47,299 nt of DNA from an uncultured Collinsella sp. (GCA_900541145.1 UQIH01000019.1:1-47299); one strand, 5' to 3'; numbered from the stretch's first letter, positions 23,069-31,778 are shown. The notes: generated from the letters alone by a model not told the origin. Numbers and translations are program-made.

Positions 23069-23521
23069 CTAGTCTTCGAGTCCGCTATTGATGAGCTCCG
23101 CAATCTCAACGGGATCGGTGCTCGCGCGCACCTTGTCGCGGAAGCCGGCGTCCATCAGCATTACGGCAGCCTTGGAGAGCAGGCGCAGATGCGTGGTTCC
23201 AGCCTCGCCGGCAGGCACGTACAGCGCGAGCGCAACATCGACAGGTACCCCATCGAAGCTCGGCCATTCAACGGGCTCGACCAGTTTAAGCACGGCAACG
23301 CCCGGCGTATGGATTGCGTCGCTTTTGGCATGCGGAACGGCAAAACCGGCGACAAGGCCGGTCTCGGCCTCGTTCTCGCGAGCAATGAAGGCAGCCTCTA
23401 CGGCAGATGCGTCATCGGCAAAGCCGAGCTCGATGGCCTGCTCGGACAAATAATGCAGAGCGTCCTCGCGCGAGGCGGCGGTATACCCTATCGTCACTTG
23501 GTTGGCAGATACAAATCCCAT
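23069..23521 (-). CDS. PTS fructose/mannitol-type EIIA component
   Basis: This 150-residue cytosolic phosphocarrier of the PTS_EIIA_2 family has the active-site histidine in AVPHAKSDAI (His64), which takes phosphate from HPr and passes it to the EIIB domain. It is last in the six-gene operon that starts with EIIBC at 29160, and is separated by 11 bases from the transketolase C-terminal subunit. The separation of EIIA from EIIBC by metabolic genes is unusual for fructose systems but occurs in sugar-alcohol and pentose loci. ATG 23521 has AAGGAAGG upstream. Confidence 0.92.
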   Translation of the reverse strand: MGFVSANQVTIGYTAASREDALHYLSEQAIELGFADDASAVEAAFIARENEAETGLVAGFAVPHAKSDAIHTPGVAVLKLVEPVEWPSFDGVPVDVALALYVPAGEAGTTHLRLLSKAAVMLMDAGFRDKVRASTDPVEIAELINSGLED

Positions 23522-23532
23522 GGAAACCTTCC

Positions 23533-24471
23533 TTACAACACAGACCTGACCGCAGCTTCGATGCCGTCGGCGTCCAAACCGTACTTGTGCAGCAAATCGA
23601 CCGCAGGGCCGGACTCGCCATACACATCGCGCACGCCGACGCGACGCATCGGCACCGGATACTGCTCCGCTAGCACCGAGGCAACGGCCTCGCCAAGACC
23701 GCCGATAATCGAATGCTCCTCGGCAGTGACCACGCGACCGGTCTTCTTGGCGCTGGCTACAACCAGGCGTTCGTCGAGCGGCTTGATCGTATGCATGTTG
23801 ATGACCTCGGCATCGATGCCATCGGCAGCGAGCGCCTCGGCAGCCTCAAGCGCCTCGGCGACCATAAGGCCACAAGCGATGATGGTCACATCGGACCCCT
23901 CGCGCACGACCACGCCGCGACCAATCTTGAACTCATAGTCCTCGCAGTCGTTGATGACCGGTGTTGCCAGGCGGCCGAAGCGCATGTAAACCGGGCCCTC
24001 AAACTCATAGGCGGCGCGCACACAGGCACGAGCCTCGACGTCGTCGGCGGGAACGACCACCGTCATACCCGGAATCGTGCGCATGAGTGCGATATCCTCG
24101 CAGCACTGGTGCGTGGCGCCGTCCTCGCCCACCGAAATGCCGGCATGAGTAGCGCCAATCTTGACGTTGAGGTGCGGGTAGCCGATGGAATTGCGGACCT
24201 GCTCGTAGGCGCGACCGGCGGCAAACATCGCAAAGGTGCTCGCAAAAGCAACGCGGCCCGTGGTCGCGATGCCGGCGGCAAGACCCATCAGGTTGCTCTC
24301 GGCAATGCCGGCGTCGTAGAAGCGCTCAGGGTGCGCAGCCTTAAACTTACCGGTCTGCGTGGCGGCGGCCAGGTCGGCATCGAGAACCACAAAGTCATCG
24401 CGCTCATTGCCCAGCTCGACAAGTGCCTCGCCATAGCTAACGCGCGTGGCGACTTTCTTGACGTCTGCCAT
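23533..24471 (-). CDS. Transketolase, C-terminal subunit
   Basis: This 312-residue protein holds the pyrimidine-binding and C-terminal domains of transketolase (FFAEHxHQ-type region: ATHQCCEDIALMRTIPGM; catalytic Glu in the GIAESNLMGLAAG stretch). It pairs with the N-terminal subunit encoded just upstream to form one enzyme that transfers two-carbon units between sugar phosphates using thiamine diphosphate. Its ATG shares one base with the upstream stop codon (TAATG), so the subunits are translationally coupled. Such split transketolases are typical of sugar-specific operons and are usually extra to a housekeeping copy. Confidence 0.95.
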   Translation of the reverse strand: MADVKKVATRVSYGEALVELGNERDDFVVLDADLAAATQTGKFKAAHPERFYDAGIAESNLMGLAAGIATTGRVAFASTFAMFAAGRAYEQVRNSIGYPHLNVKIGATHAGISVGEDGATHQCCEDIALMRTIPGMTVVVPADDVEARACVRAAYEFEGPVYMRFGRLATPVINDCEDYEFKIGRGVVVREGSDVTIIACGLMVAEALEAAEALAADGIDAEVINMHTIKPLDERLVVASAKKTGRVVTAEEHSIIGGLGEAVASVLAEQYPVPMRRVGVRDVYGESGPAVDLLHKYGLDADGIEAAVRSVL

Positions 24472-25301
24472 TAGAGCTCCTCCCCTGCTGCTGCGAGCTC
24501 GGCCATGGCCTGCTCAAACTGTTCATCGTTGGGTGCCTTGCCGTGCCAGCCCACCTGGTTTTCCATAAAGGAGACGCCCTTGCCCTTCACCGTCTCGGCG
24601 ATAATGGCCACGGGCGAGTCGCTCACTTTGCGGGCCTCGGCAAAGGCGGCGGCAATCTGCGCCATGTCGTTACCGTCGGCGAGCTCGATCACATGCCACT
24701 TAAAGGCGCGGAACTTGTCAGCGAGCGGCATGGCCGAGTTGACTTCATCGATCGTGCCGTCAATCTGCAAGCCGTTGTGGTCGACGACGGCAACAAGATT
24801 GTCGAGCGCATGGTTGCCGGCGAACATGGCCGCCTCCCACACCTGGCCTTCCTCGCACTCACCGTCGCCCAGCAACGTGTAGACACGGTAGCCGTCGCCC
24901 CAGTGCTTAGCGGCAAGCGCCATTCCAACTGCAGCAGAGATGCCCTGACCGAGCGATCCGGTGGACATATCGATGCCAGGGGCGTCGTTCATGTTGGGAT
25001 GGCCCTGCAGTCGGCTGCCAATATGACGGAGCGTCTCGAGCTCTTCGACGGGAAAATAGCCGCGATTTGCCAACACCGAATACAGGCCCGGCGCCGCGTG
25101 ACCCTTGGAGAGCACAAAGCGATCGCGATCGGCCTTGTGAGGGTCGGCAGGATCGATATTCATTTCCTCAAAGTACAGATACGTCATGATGTCGGCAGCA
25201 CCGAGCGATCCACCCGGGTGTCCCGACTTGGCCGCGTGAACCGCAGTCACGACACCCTTCCTGACCTCATTGGCGACCTTCGCCAGCTCCTGGTTGGTCA
25301 T
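24471..25301 (-). CDS. Transketolase, N-terminal subunit
   Basis: This 276-residue protein holds the thiamine-diphosphate pyrophosphate-binding domain. AAKSGHPGGSLGAADI is near residue 25, and the GDGECEEGQVWEAAMFAG metal-binding motif (GDG...N type) is about residues 145-165, followed by VVDHNGLQIDG. The ATG at 25301 follows GAGAGGA. The longer frame upstream lacks a ribosome site. It lies 63 bases downstream of the transaldolase gene and overlaps the C-terminal subunit by one base. Confidence 0.95.
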   Translation of the reverse strand: MTNQELAKVANEVRKGVVTAVHAAKSGHPGGSLGAADIMTYLYFEEMNIDPADPHKADRDRFVLSKGHAAPGLYSVLANRGYFPVEELETLRHIGSRLQGHPNMNDAPGIDMSTGSLGQGISAAVGMALAAKHWGDGYRVYTLLGDGECEEGQVWEAAMFAGNHALDNLVAVVDHNGLQIDGTIDEVNSAMPLADKFRAFKWHVIELADGNDMAQIAAAFAEARKVSDSPVAIIAETVKGKGVSFMENQVGWHGKAPNDEQFEQAMAELAAAGEEL

Positions 25302-25364
25302 ACGAATTCCTCTCTTGAGAACAACCCCGGCACCGGATGACGCGATGCCGGGGCAATCCACTCG

Positions 25365-26048
25365 TTAAGCCTGAGCGACGACCTTCTGCCAGTCAGCCTC
25401 AAAAGAGGCGAGGCCCTGGTCGGTCAGCGGATGATGCAGGCACTTCTTGAGAGCGGCCATGGGCACGGTCGCAATATCGGCACCGAGCAGCGCGGCCTGG
25501 GTCACGTGGTTGGACGTACGAACCGAGGCGGTGATGATCTCGACGGTGTCGTCGACGTTCTTGCCCGTCCAGTCGTAGTTCTTAATGCAGGTCACGACGT
25601 TGTCGAGCTGCGAGATACCGTCCTCGGCGATGTCATCGAAACGACCGACAAACGGGCTGATGTAGCGAGCACCGGCATTGGCGGCCATAAGGGCCTGCGT
25701 CGGCGAGAAGACGAGCGTCATGTTGACGCGCACGCCAGCATCGGCCAGTGCACGGCAGGCGGCAAGGCCGGCCTCGCACACGGGAAGCTTGACCACGATG
25801 TTGGGGGCGAGGGCGGCAAGGCGCTTGCCCTCCTCGATCATACCCTCGGCAGTGGTAGCGGTAGACTCGGCGGAAACGGGCAGGCCCTCGCAGAGCTCGG
25901 CAATCTTGAGCATATGCGGCTCAAAGTCGGCAAGCTTGCCGCCGGTCTTGGCGTACAGGGACGGATTGGTGGTGACGCCGGCAAGGCAGCCCCAGCTCTT
26001 GGCCTCGGCGATCTCGTCAAGGTTGGCGGTATCGATAAAGAACTTCAT
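25365..26048 (-). CDS. Transaldolase of the small TalC/FSA subfamily
   Basis: This 227-residue class I aldolase-fold protein has Schiff-base lysine Lys87 in NIVVKLPV. Members of this subfamily are either fructose-6-phosphate aldolases (Gln and Tyr at two active-site positions) or true transaldolases (Glu and Phe). Here the positions read Glu61 (AEST) and Phe114 (LVFSPTQ), which points to transaldolase. It would exchange dihydroxyacetone units between fructose 6-phosphate and erythrose 4-phosphate. AAGGAG precedes ATG 26048. It lies between the GatZ-like gene and the transketolase halves in the operon. Confidence 0.93.
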   Translation of the reverse strand: MKFFIDTANLDEIAEAKSWGCLAGVTTNPSLYAKTGGKLADFEPHMLKIAELCEGLPVSAESTATTAEGMIEEGKRLAALAPNIVVKLPVCEAGLAACRALADAGVRVNMTLVFSPTQALMAANAGARYISPFVGRFDDIAEDGISQLDNVVTCIKNYDWTGKNVDDTVEIITASVRTSNHVTQAALLGADIATVPMAALKKCLHHPLTDQGLASFEADWQKVVAQA

Positions 26049-26112
26049 GGTGCAAACTCCTTCAAATGAATTGCTAGTAATCCTAAGGACAGCGGCCCGA
26101 TCGTCGGTCAAT

Positions 26113-26261
26113 CCAACGTCAGCGAGCGGGCAGCTGCCGTGGCAAGGTGGTGCGAAAGAGGAGCGAAGCGTACTTTGGTACGCGAGCGACGGCTTGAGCG
26201 CCAGATTGCCCGGCAGATGCCCGCGCAGCGTCGACCGGTCCGGCGTTTGTCAAAACGCCGG
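26113..26261 (-). ncRNA. 3'-UTR structured repeat, copy C
   Basis: This reads on the minus strand, starting six bases after the GatZ-like stop. Hairpin 1 is CCGGCGTTT/AAACGCCGG at 26240-26261. The long hairpin pairs 26122-26153 with 26198-26229 in several helices (including CAGCTGCC against GGCAGATG with one mismatch, and GGCAA/TTGCC). The conserved CAATCTGGCGCTCAA block matches CAATCTGACGTTCAA in copies A and B. The tip is a different short hairpin, GTAC-based, at 26167-26182. It lies within the operon, between two genes. Confidence 0.65.
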
Positions 26262-26267
26262 AACTAC

Positions 26268-27542
26268 TTAGTCCTCGAGAGCCTTCTCGATGCGGCTCGT
26301 GACGCCCTTGAGGTTAAGACCGACGACGCACTGCTTGATCGGGCGCTTGATGTGCTCGATCACAAAGCGCTTGCCGTCGATGTCCTGGGCAGCGAGGTTG
26401 CGATAGAGCTTCTCGACCTGCTCCTTGACCTCGGGATCGTTGAACGCATAGTGGCCGGAGACATCCAGGATCTTCAGGCTGAGCTCATCGTCGGCAAGGA
26501 TGTCATCGACCTGCAGGTTGACGTCGTCGCCAGTCATCCACTTGCGCCAGCGCTCGGTCTTGATAGCCTTGACCAGCAGCGTGTGATACAGGTCGGAGGG
26601 GTCATCGCACAGACCGTTGTCGACCAGGATCTGCTCGGTGGCGCAGAGCTTGAGGTAGGCGCGGGTCTCCTCGGTGCCATACTGCGGAGCGACGTTGGAG
26701 GCGGTCACGTGTGCCGGGATGTGCTCGAGCAGCGTCGCGTCGTCCAGATAGTCGGCGTTGTGCTCCTTCAGGCCCACGCCATAGCGCTTGGCCATATCGG
26801 CAAGCTCGCGGGCGTTCTTGAAGTTGTAGTGACCGACCTGCTCCGTCCAGCGGGTAAGGGTGCCGGTCTGGCCGACGATAAAGGTGGGCATGGGGCAGCC
26901 GCGCTTCTCGAGCTCGGGCTGCAGCTGAGAAATGAACTCCTCGTACTTATCGGTAGAGGTCAAGCCGCCATTGGTCTCCTCGGTACCGACCTCATAGGCG
27001 ACCTCGGGCAGGTTATGCTCGCGACGGTACTGCTCAAGGTAGTCGATAAGATCGATCGTGCGGCGAAGCACCACGTCGAGCGGAATAACCTTGCCGATCT
27101 GATAGGGGTCCTTGGTGGGGTCGACCATCAGCAGGTCAAAGCCCGCCTCCATGTCGGCGACGAAGGACTTGCGGGCGAGCTCCATGGCCTCGTCCTCGGG
27201 CAGGTGGGCGTTACGCTCCTCGTCGCGCTGCCACGGACCGCCGTGATCGCGGCACAGGTAGTACGGACCGGTGTAACCCACCTCGTCGGCAACCTTCTTG
27301 ATGTCGGCGGCAAAGCGCGTCTGGTCCCAACCGTTGACGTAGCCGGCGCCCATCTCGTCCATATCGACCTGGTTGCGGCTGGCGATAAACATGGGCGGGA
27401 AATCCTCGTCCTTGGCAAGCTCGAACACGGCCTGAATCAGGTTGGGGCTCATGGGGCCAATGCCGACCATGGTTGCGTGATCGCCGCTATCCTGCAGCTT
27501 GAGCATGCCCTGAACGGCCTGACGGATGGTGAGGTTGGACAT
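26268..27542 (-). CDS. GatZ/KbaZ-like protein (class II tagatose-bisphosphate aldolase non-catalytic subunit family)
   Basis: This 424-residue TIM-barrel protein has the family features ASRNQVD (near residue 54), a CRDHGGPW block and DPTKDP. In E. coli GatZ and KbaZ stabilise the catalytic GatY/KbaY aldolase. No GatY-type gene is in this operon. Some stand-alone relatives have been reported as 4-epimerases acting on tagaturonate or on fructose/tagatose 6-phosphate, so an epimerase role is a real alternative. ATG 27542 follows AAGGAG. It lies between EIIBC and transaldolase, with a pseudoknot candidate upstream and repeat copy C downstream. Confidence 0.85.
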   Translation of the reverse strand: MSNLTIRQAVQGMLKLQDSGDHATMVGIGPMSPNLIQAVFELAKDEDFPPMFIASRNQVDMDEMGAGYVNGWDQTRFAADIKKVADEVGYTGPYYLCRDHGGPWQRDEERNAHLPEDEAMELARKSFVADMEAGFDLLMVDPTKDPYQIGKVIPLDVVLRRTIDLIDYLEQYRREHNLPEVAYEVGTEETNGGLTSTDKYEEFISQLQPELEKRGCPMPTFIVGQTGTLTRWTEQVGHYNFKNARELADMAKRYGVGLKEHNADYLDDATLLEHIPAHVTASNVAPQYGTEETRAYLKLCATEQILVDNGLCDDPSDLYHTLLVKAIKTERWRKWMTGDDVNLQVDDILADDELSLKILDVSGHYAFNDPEVKEQVEKLYRNLAAQDIDGKRFVIEHIKRPIKQCVVGLNLKGVTSRIEKALED

Positions 27543-27611
27543 TTTGTTCTCCTTCTCCAGAGGATTTTTGACAAAAGTTCCCTGGGACCCAGATGTGGGC
27601 CCTATCAGTAC

Positions 27612-27671
27612 GGATGGATTTTGTTGTGTAGGGGCGGTTGTGCGGAGTCAAATCCATCCCTCCGCACAACC
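27612..27671 (-). ncRNA. Compact pseudoknot candidate between EIIBC and the GatZ-like gene
   Basis: Two exact helices interleave. GGTTGTGCGGAG at 27636-27647 pairs with 27660-27671 (12 bp). GGATGGATTT at 27612-27621 pairs with 27650-27659 (10 bp), which fills the 12-base loop of the first helix. On the transcript this is an H-type pseudoknot with very short connectors on one side. It starts 15 bases after the EIIBC stop codon. A further hairpin (GGGACCC/GGGCCC type) lies near 27585-27603. There is no T-tract, so it is not a simple terminator. Confidence 0.6.
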
Positions 27672-27686
27672 GGAGTCCTTAAAGGT

Positions 27687-29160
27687 TTACTTGGCCTGCT
27701 TATCGAGCGTGGGCTTCATGGCAATCAGGATTGCAGCGGCGACCACGGCGCCAATCACGATGTCCAGGCAGAACAGCGCGACGTTGTTGGTGGCAAGGGC
27801 GACGATAAAGCCACCGTGCGGGACGTAGCAGTCGATGCCCTGGAAGGCGGCAAGTGCCGCACCCACGGCAGAGCCGATGCAAATGCCGGGCAGGGTGTGA
27901 CCGAGGTCCTTGACCGCGAAGGGGATAGCGCCCTCGGTAATACCGATGCAGCCCATGAACAGCGCGGAGATGCCCATCTGGCGGTCAGCGTCATCGAACT
28001 TGTTCTTGGCGATGAGCGCAGCGAGGCCACAGGCGATCGGGGGAACGGCGACGGCGACGCGGAACATACCGTTAGGACCGTAGATACCGGAGGCCATGAT
28101 GGCCATGGTGAAGGTCGAGGCGGTCTTGTTGATGGGGCCACCCATATCGAAGGCGGTCATAACGCCAATGACCAGACCCAGGACAACTGCGGAACCGCCC
28201 TGCAGGCTGCCGAGCACGCCGGTGAGCCAGTCCATCACAAAGCCAAGCGGCGTGGCCAGGATGTAGATATAGGCCATGCCCAGGACAAGCGAGGTCAGAA
28301 TCGGGATGATCAGGATGGGCATAATGGTCTGGATGGTGTTGTTGACCTTCCAGGTCTTCATCCAGCGGACAAAGTAGCCGCAGATGACCGCCATGATCAT
28401 GGCGCCCAAGAAGCCGGTCGAAACGCTGTTGCCGTTAGGGGTAACGACTGCGTTATTGACCAGGTAGCCCAGGACAAAACCGGGGGGCGAGCGCGGGCTT
28501 GCCGGCCATCGAGTAGGAGATGTATGCCGCAAGCACCGGGATCATCATGGAGATGCCGGCCATGCCGATGGTGTTAAGGCTCACCATCAGCGGGTTCGTA
28601 ACCTCCATGCCGTTGGCGCCGGCGGTACCGGATGCCAGCGAGAAGGCAAGAAACACGCCGCCGATAACGACGATGGGGATAAAATAGGAAACGCCGGTAT
28701 TGAATGCATTGAGCAGCGTCTTGCCAGGATCGGCAAAGATAGACTGCTTGGACGCCGGTGTCGGGGCCTGCGGGGCAGCGGAGACGGCCTTCTTCTCTGC
28801 CTTGGCCTCGGCCTTGGGCGCGTCAACGGCGCCACCCGTCGCCTTGATGATCTCAATGGCCTGGTCGATGATCTTTACCGGATCGGCGATTACATCAGAG
28901 GTGCCGACCTTCAGGAACTTGCCCTCGGCCATCTTCTGCTCAAAACGGTCCTCGTTCTCGACACCCACGTCGACGGACTCCAGGACCAGGTCGGCGGAGT
29001 CCACGTCTTCCTGCGTGAGCTCATTCTCGATACCCAGGCCACCCTGAGCCTCGACCTTGCACTCGATGCCACGGGCGGCGCATTCATCCTGAATCGCCTT
29101 CTGGGCCATATACGTGTGGGCGATACCCACAGTACAGGCGGCAACGCCTACGATCTTCAT
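27687..29160 (-). pseudogene. PTS fructose-type EIIBC, interrupted by a one-base frameshift
   Basis: The EIIB domain comes first (GVAACTVGIAHTYMAQ, phospho-accepting Cys9), then a Lys/Ala/Pro linker (about residues 105-135) and the EIIC membrane domain. The first frame runs from ATG 29160 (GAGGGAAG upstream) to a stop at 28453. The protein resumes in another frame as PGFVLGYLVNN and continues to 27687. The break lies in a run of six G at 28482-28487. Removing one base restores a protein of about 490 residues with uninterrupted EIIC homology. The total length (1474) is one more than a multiple of three. It may be a real recent mutation, a phase-variable tract or a sequence error. It is the first gene of the sugar operon and the membrane transporter of the system. 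Confidence 0.85.
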
Positions 29161-29575
29161 TGCTTCCCTCTTTTCATAGAGTTGCGTGCGCAAGACACCG
29201 TTTGCGGAGGCCTCCGGAGCATCCCCTGCCGTTTGGACTTGCTGTCTTTTCGACAAGAACAATATAGGTGCTCGTTTTTCTTAATGCCAGCTTATTTCGG
29301 TAAACGCGCAAGTCAGAGCGTTGGTTATGCGATTTAGTTATGCGTTTAACCAAAAATGAATCCTGCGATTTTGCCCTCGATTTCAAAAGTCAAGAAGTAT
29401 TTGATTTTCTCGGTAGACGGCAGATGCGCATGCCGGTCACAAATTTCGACCCCACCCGTATGCCGCATTTGTTGCATACTCATATGAAAGGAAAAAGCCG
29501 CTCACCGAAGCGTATCCTTCACCAAGACTCAAAGTCATCATGTTGGAAAATGCTCATCTGTCGGAAGGAGTCGCT
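29161..29575. promoter_or_regulatory. Divergent control region of the sugar operon and its LacI regulator
   Basis: This 415-base region has no gene. TATATT on the minus strand (29261-29266) is a likely -10 box for EIIBC. GGTAAACGC (29299-29307) and GCGTTTAACC (29342-29351) are inverted copies, as expected of LacI-type half-sites. GTTATGCG is directly repeated at 29324-29331 and 29337-29344. These sit upstream of the EIIBC promoter and are candidate operators for the divergent regulator. AT content is higher than in the genes. Confidence 0.5.
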
Positions 29576-30586
29576 GTGGCAAAACAGCGCGTTACGATCG
29601 CAGACGTCGCTCGAGAGGCGGGAACCTCGACGGCAAGCGTCTCGTATTACCTCAACGACAAACGAGAAAAGCTTAGCGAGAAGACGCAGAACAAAATCGT
29701 GCGCGTCATTAAGGAACTCGGATACGTTCCCAACGCCCAAGCGCAGACGCTCACCGGCAAGCAAACCCACGTCATTGCCATCATCATTTTGGATAACACC
29801 AACAAATGGGCGGGGCTCGTTCTCAATGGCATGGAGCAGGTCATGCTCCCCGCGGGCTACCAGACGGTCGTTTGCACGAGCAACTTTAACCCCGAGACCG
29901 AGCTCATGTACGTCGACAAGATGCTCTCGCTGGGCGTCGATGGCTTTATCATCCAGCCCACGGCAAACTTCAAAGCCGTGCATGACCGCATTAGACGCGC
30001 CGGCAAGCCGGTCGTCTTTTTCGATGCGGCCATCTATAGCCCAGGTACCAGCTGGATCAAAACCAACCTTTACGACGGCGTGTACAACGCCACACAGGCA
30101 CTCCTCGACGCCGGCTACGAAGATTTCTTTTCCATTGCCGCCAACATGACCGAAATGCGCACCCGCATGGAGCGTTTTCAGGGGTATGCCGAGGCGCTGG
30201 CAGCGAACGGGCAGCTCTACAAAGCGATTCCCATCGATCACAACAAGCCGTCAATCAACGAGCTCACTGAATACTTTAAATTCAAGTTCAATCCCGCCAA
30301 GCGAACCCTTATCTTCGTGCAAAATCAGTGGGCACTTCCCCGTGTCTACAAGGCCCTCCAGCCAATGGCCCATCTGCTTCCGCAGCAAATCGGCCTTTTG
30401 GGACTCAACTGCGAAGACTGGACTAATCTCACCACACCGACCGTCTCCACCATCATCGAGCCCGTCGACCAAGAAGGTCGCGAAGCAGCCGAGATGCTGC
30501 TCGCCCTACTTGACGGAAGCAGCGAACCCGGCGAGCAGCGCATTCTCGAGTGCAAGCTCAACTGGCTCGACTCCACCTCGATCTAG
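29576..30586 (+). CDS. LacI-family regulator of the sugar operon
   Basis: This 336-residue protein has an N-terminal HTH (RVTIADVAREAGTSTASVSY), the hinge region YVPNAQAQTLTGKQTHVI, and a sugar-binding-protein-like domain from about residue 60. The GTG at 29576 is preferred because GGAAGGAG lies five bases upstream and the HTH starts four residues in. An ATG at 29540 has no ribosome site. It is divergent from the PTS/GatZ/transaldolase/transketolase operon and so is its most likely local regulator, with a sugar phosphate or free sugar as ligand. Confidence 0.9.
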   Translation: MAKQRVTIADVAREAGTSTASVSYYLNDKREKLSEKTQNKIVRVIKELGYVPNAQAQTLTGKQTHVIAIIILDNTNKWAGLVLNGMEQVMLPAGYQTVVCTSNFNPETELMYVDKMLSLGVDGFIIQPTANFKAVHDRIRRAGKPVVFFDAAIYSPGTSWIKTNLYDGVYNATQALLDAGYEDFFSIAANMTEMRTRMERFQGYAEALAANGQLYKAIPIDHNKPSINELTEYFKFKFNPAKRTLIFVQNQWALPRVYKALQPMAHLLPQQIGLLGLNCEDWTNLTTPTVSTIIEPVDQEGREAAEMLLALLDGSSEPGEQRILECKLNWLDSTSI

Positions 30587-30705
30587 ACCGCGGGACAAAT
30601 GAATCAGTAGCGTTTGTCTCAAATCTTAAGTATTTGTTCGACAGAACGGCCCTTGCCGGCTCCTGCTAGACTGGTAGATTCCCAACCGTCCATCCAGGAG
30701 CCTCA

Positions 30706-31689
30706 ATGTCGCACAAGCCCGCCTACAAGCAAGCACTTTCCATCGGCACCGCCGTGGTGCTGGGGTTTGCGCTGTTTACGGGATCGCTCGACGGAGCGCC
30801 CAAGTTGCTGTCGCCGCAAGGCGATGAGCAGGCGGCGGCTCTGGCCGAAAAACAAAACGAGAGTCCCAGCCGCACCGACGACGAGGCAGACCTGGTCGCT
30901 CGGCTCGAATCGGGAACGGCGAGCGCGGCGGACCCTCAAAACAGCCAGGACTCCGGCGATGGCTCCGGTTCCGCCGCGACCGACACCGATGACGACGTTT
31001 CCGCGGGCAGTGCCGCCACCCCCATCGACGAGGTCGAAAACCCCGACCTCAACCGCGCCCGCGGTGTTTATCTCAGCAGCATTCCCGACTACGCCGGCAA
31101 CCCCTACGTTGCCCTTCGCGCCGACAGCACGCACCCGCTCGGCACGCCGTCATTCACACTCGATGAATACGATCGCGCCACCGAAGAGGGCTGCTTTAAG
31201 AAATTCTCCAAGCTCGACAGCCTGGGTCGCACTCGCAAGGCGCTCGCCTGTGTAGGCCCCGAGTCGCTCGGACAGGGAAAGCGCGGCGATATCTCGCGCA
31301 TCCATCCTGCCGGTTGGCACCAGCAGCGCTACGACTTTATTCCGGGCCAGAGCCTCTACAACCGCTGCCACCTTATCGCCTGGTCGCTCTGCGGCGAAAA
31401 CGCCAACCGCAAGAATCTCCTCACCGGCACGCGCTATCTCAACGAGACGGGCATGCTGCCGTTTGAAGAGCAGATTCTCAACTATATTCGCGATACGGGC
31501 AACCATGTGCTCTACCGCGTCACGCCTATGTATAACGAAGAGGAACTTGTCTGCCGTGGCATGCGCCTTGAGGCGCAATCGGTCGAGGACCACGGCAAGA
31601 CCCTCTGCTTCCACGTATATTGCTACAACCTGCAGCCGCACGTGCAGATCGACTACACCACCGGCCGCAATCAGGCCTCGGGAGACTAG
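30706..31689 (+). CDS. Secreted DNA/RNA non-specific endonuclease (EndA/NucA-like)
   Basis: This 327-residue protein has an N-terminal signal or anchor segment (IGTAVVLGFALFTGSLDG, about residues 12-30). A disordered Ala/Asp/Ser/Glu-rich linker runs to about residue 110. A beta-beta-alpha-metal nuclease domain follows, with NRCHLIAW (His222, the general base position of DRGH-type motifs), NANRKNLLTGTRYLN (metal-binding Asn) and GM. The family cuts DNA and RNA outside the cell, for nutrition, competence or interbacterial effects. CCAGGAG precedes ATG 30706. It stands alone, and no immunity gene (as found with nuclease toxins) is visible. Confidence 0.9.
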   Translation: MSHKPAYKQALSIGTAVVLGFALFTGSLDGAPKLLSPQGDEQAAALAEKQNESPSRTDDEADLVARLESGTASAADPQNSQDSGDGSGSAATDTDDDVSAGSAATPIDEVENPDLNRARGVYLSSIPDYAGNPYVALRADSTHPLGTPSFTLDEYDRATEEGCFKKFSKLDSLGRTRKALACVGPESLGQGKRGDISRIHPAGWHQQRYDFIPGQSLYNRCHLIAWSLCGENANRKNLLTGTRYLNETGMLPFEEQILNYIRDTGNHVLYRVTPMYNEEELVCRGMRLEAQSVEDHGKTLCFHVYCYNLQPHVQIDYTTGRNQASGD

Positions 31690-31747
31690 GACCGACCAAG
31701 CTGCCCCAAAGCCTAAATGATCCGTTTTCCTCCGTCCCCAAGGAATC

Positions 31748-31778
31748 AAAAAGAGCCGCCCCGGTTACCCAGGGCGGC
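31748..31778 (-). terminator. Terminator after the EF-G-like gene
   Basis: GCCGCCC (31755-31761) pairs with GGGCGGC (31772-31778). On the minus strand TCTTTTTG follows. Confidence 0.8.

Noticed and set aside
28453..28532. Programmed frameshifting in the EIIBC gene
   Set aside because: There is no stimulatory structure beyond the homopolymer, and PTS EIIBC proteins are not known to be made this way. A mutation or sequence error is simpler.
26139..28577. 812-residue plus-strand open frame
   Set aside because: It is antisense to the GatZ-like and EIIBC genes, both of which have clear family motifs and ribosome sites.
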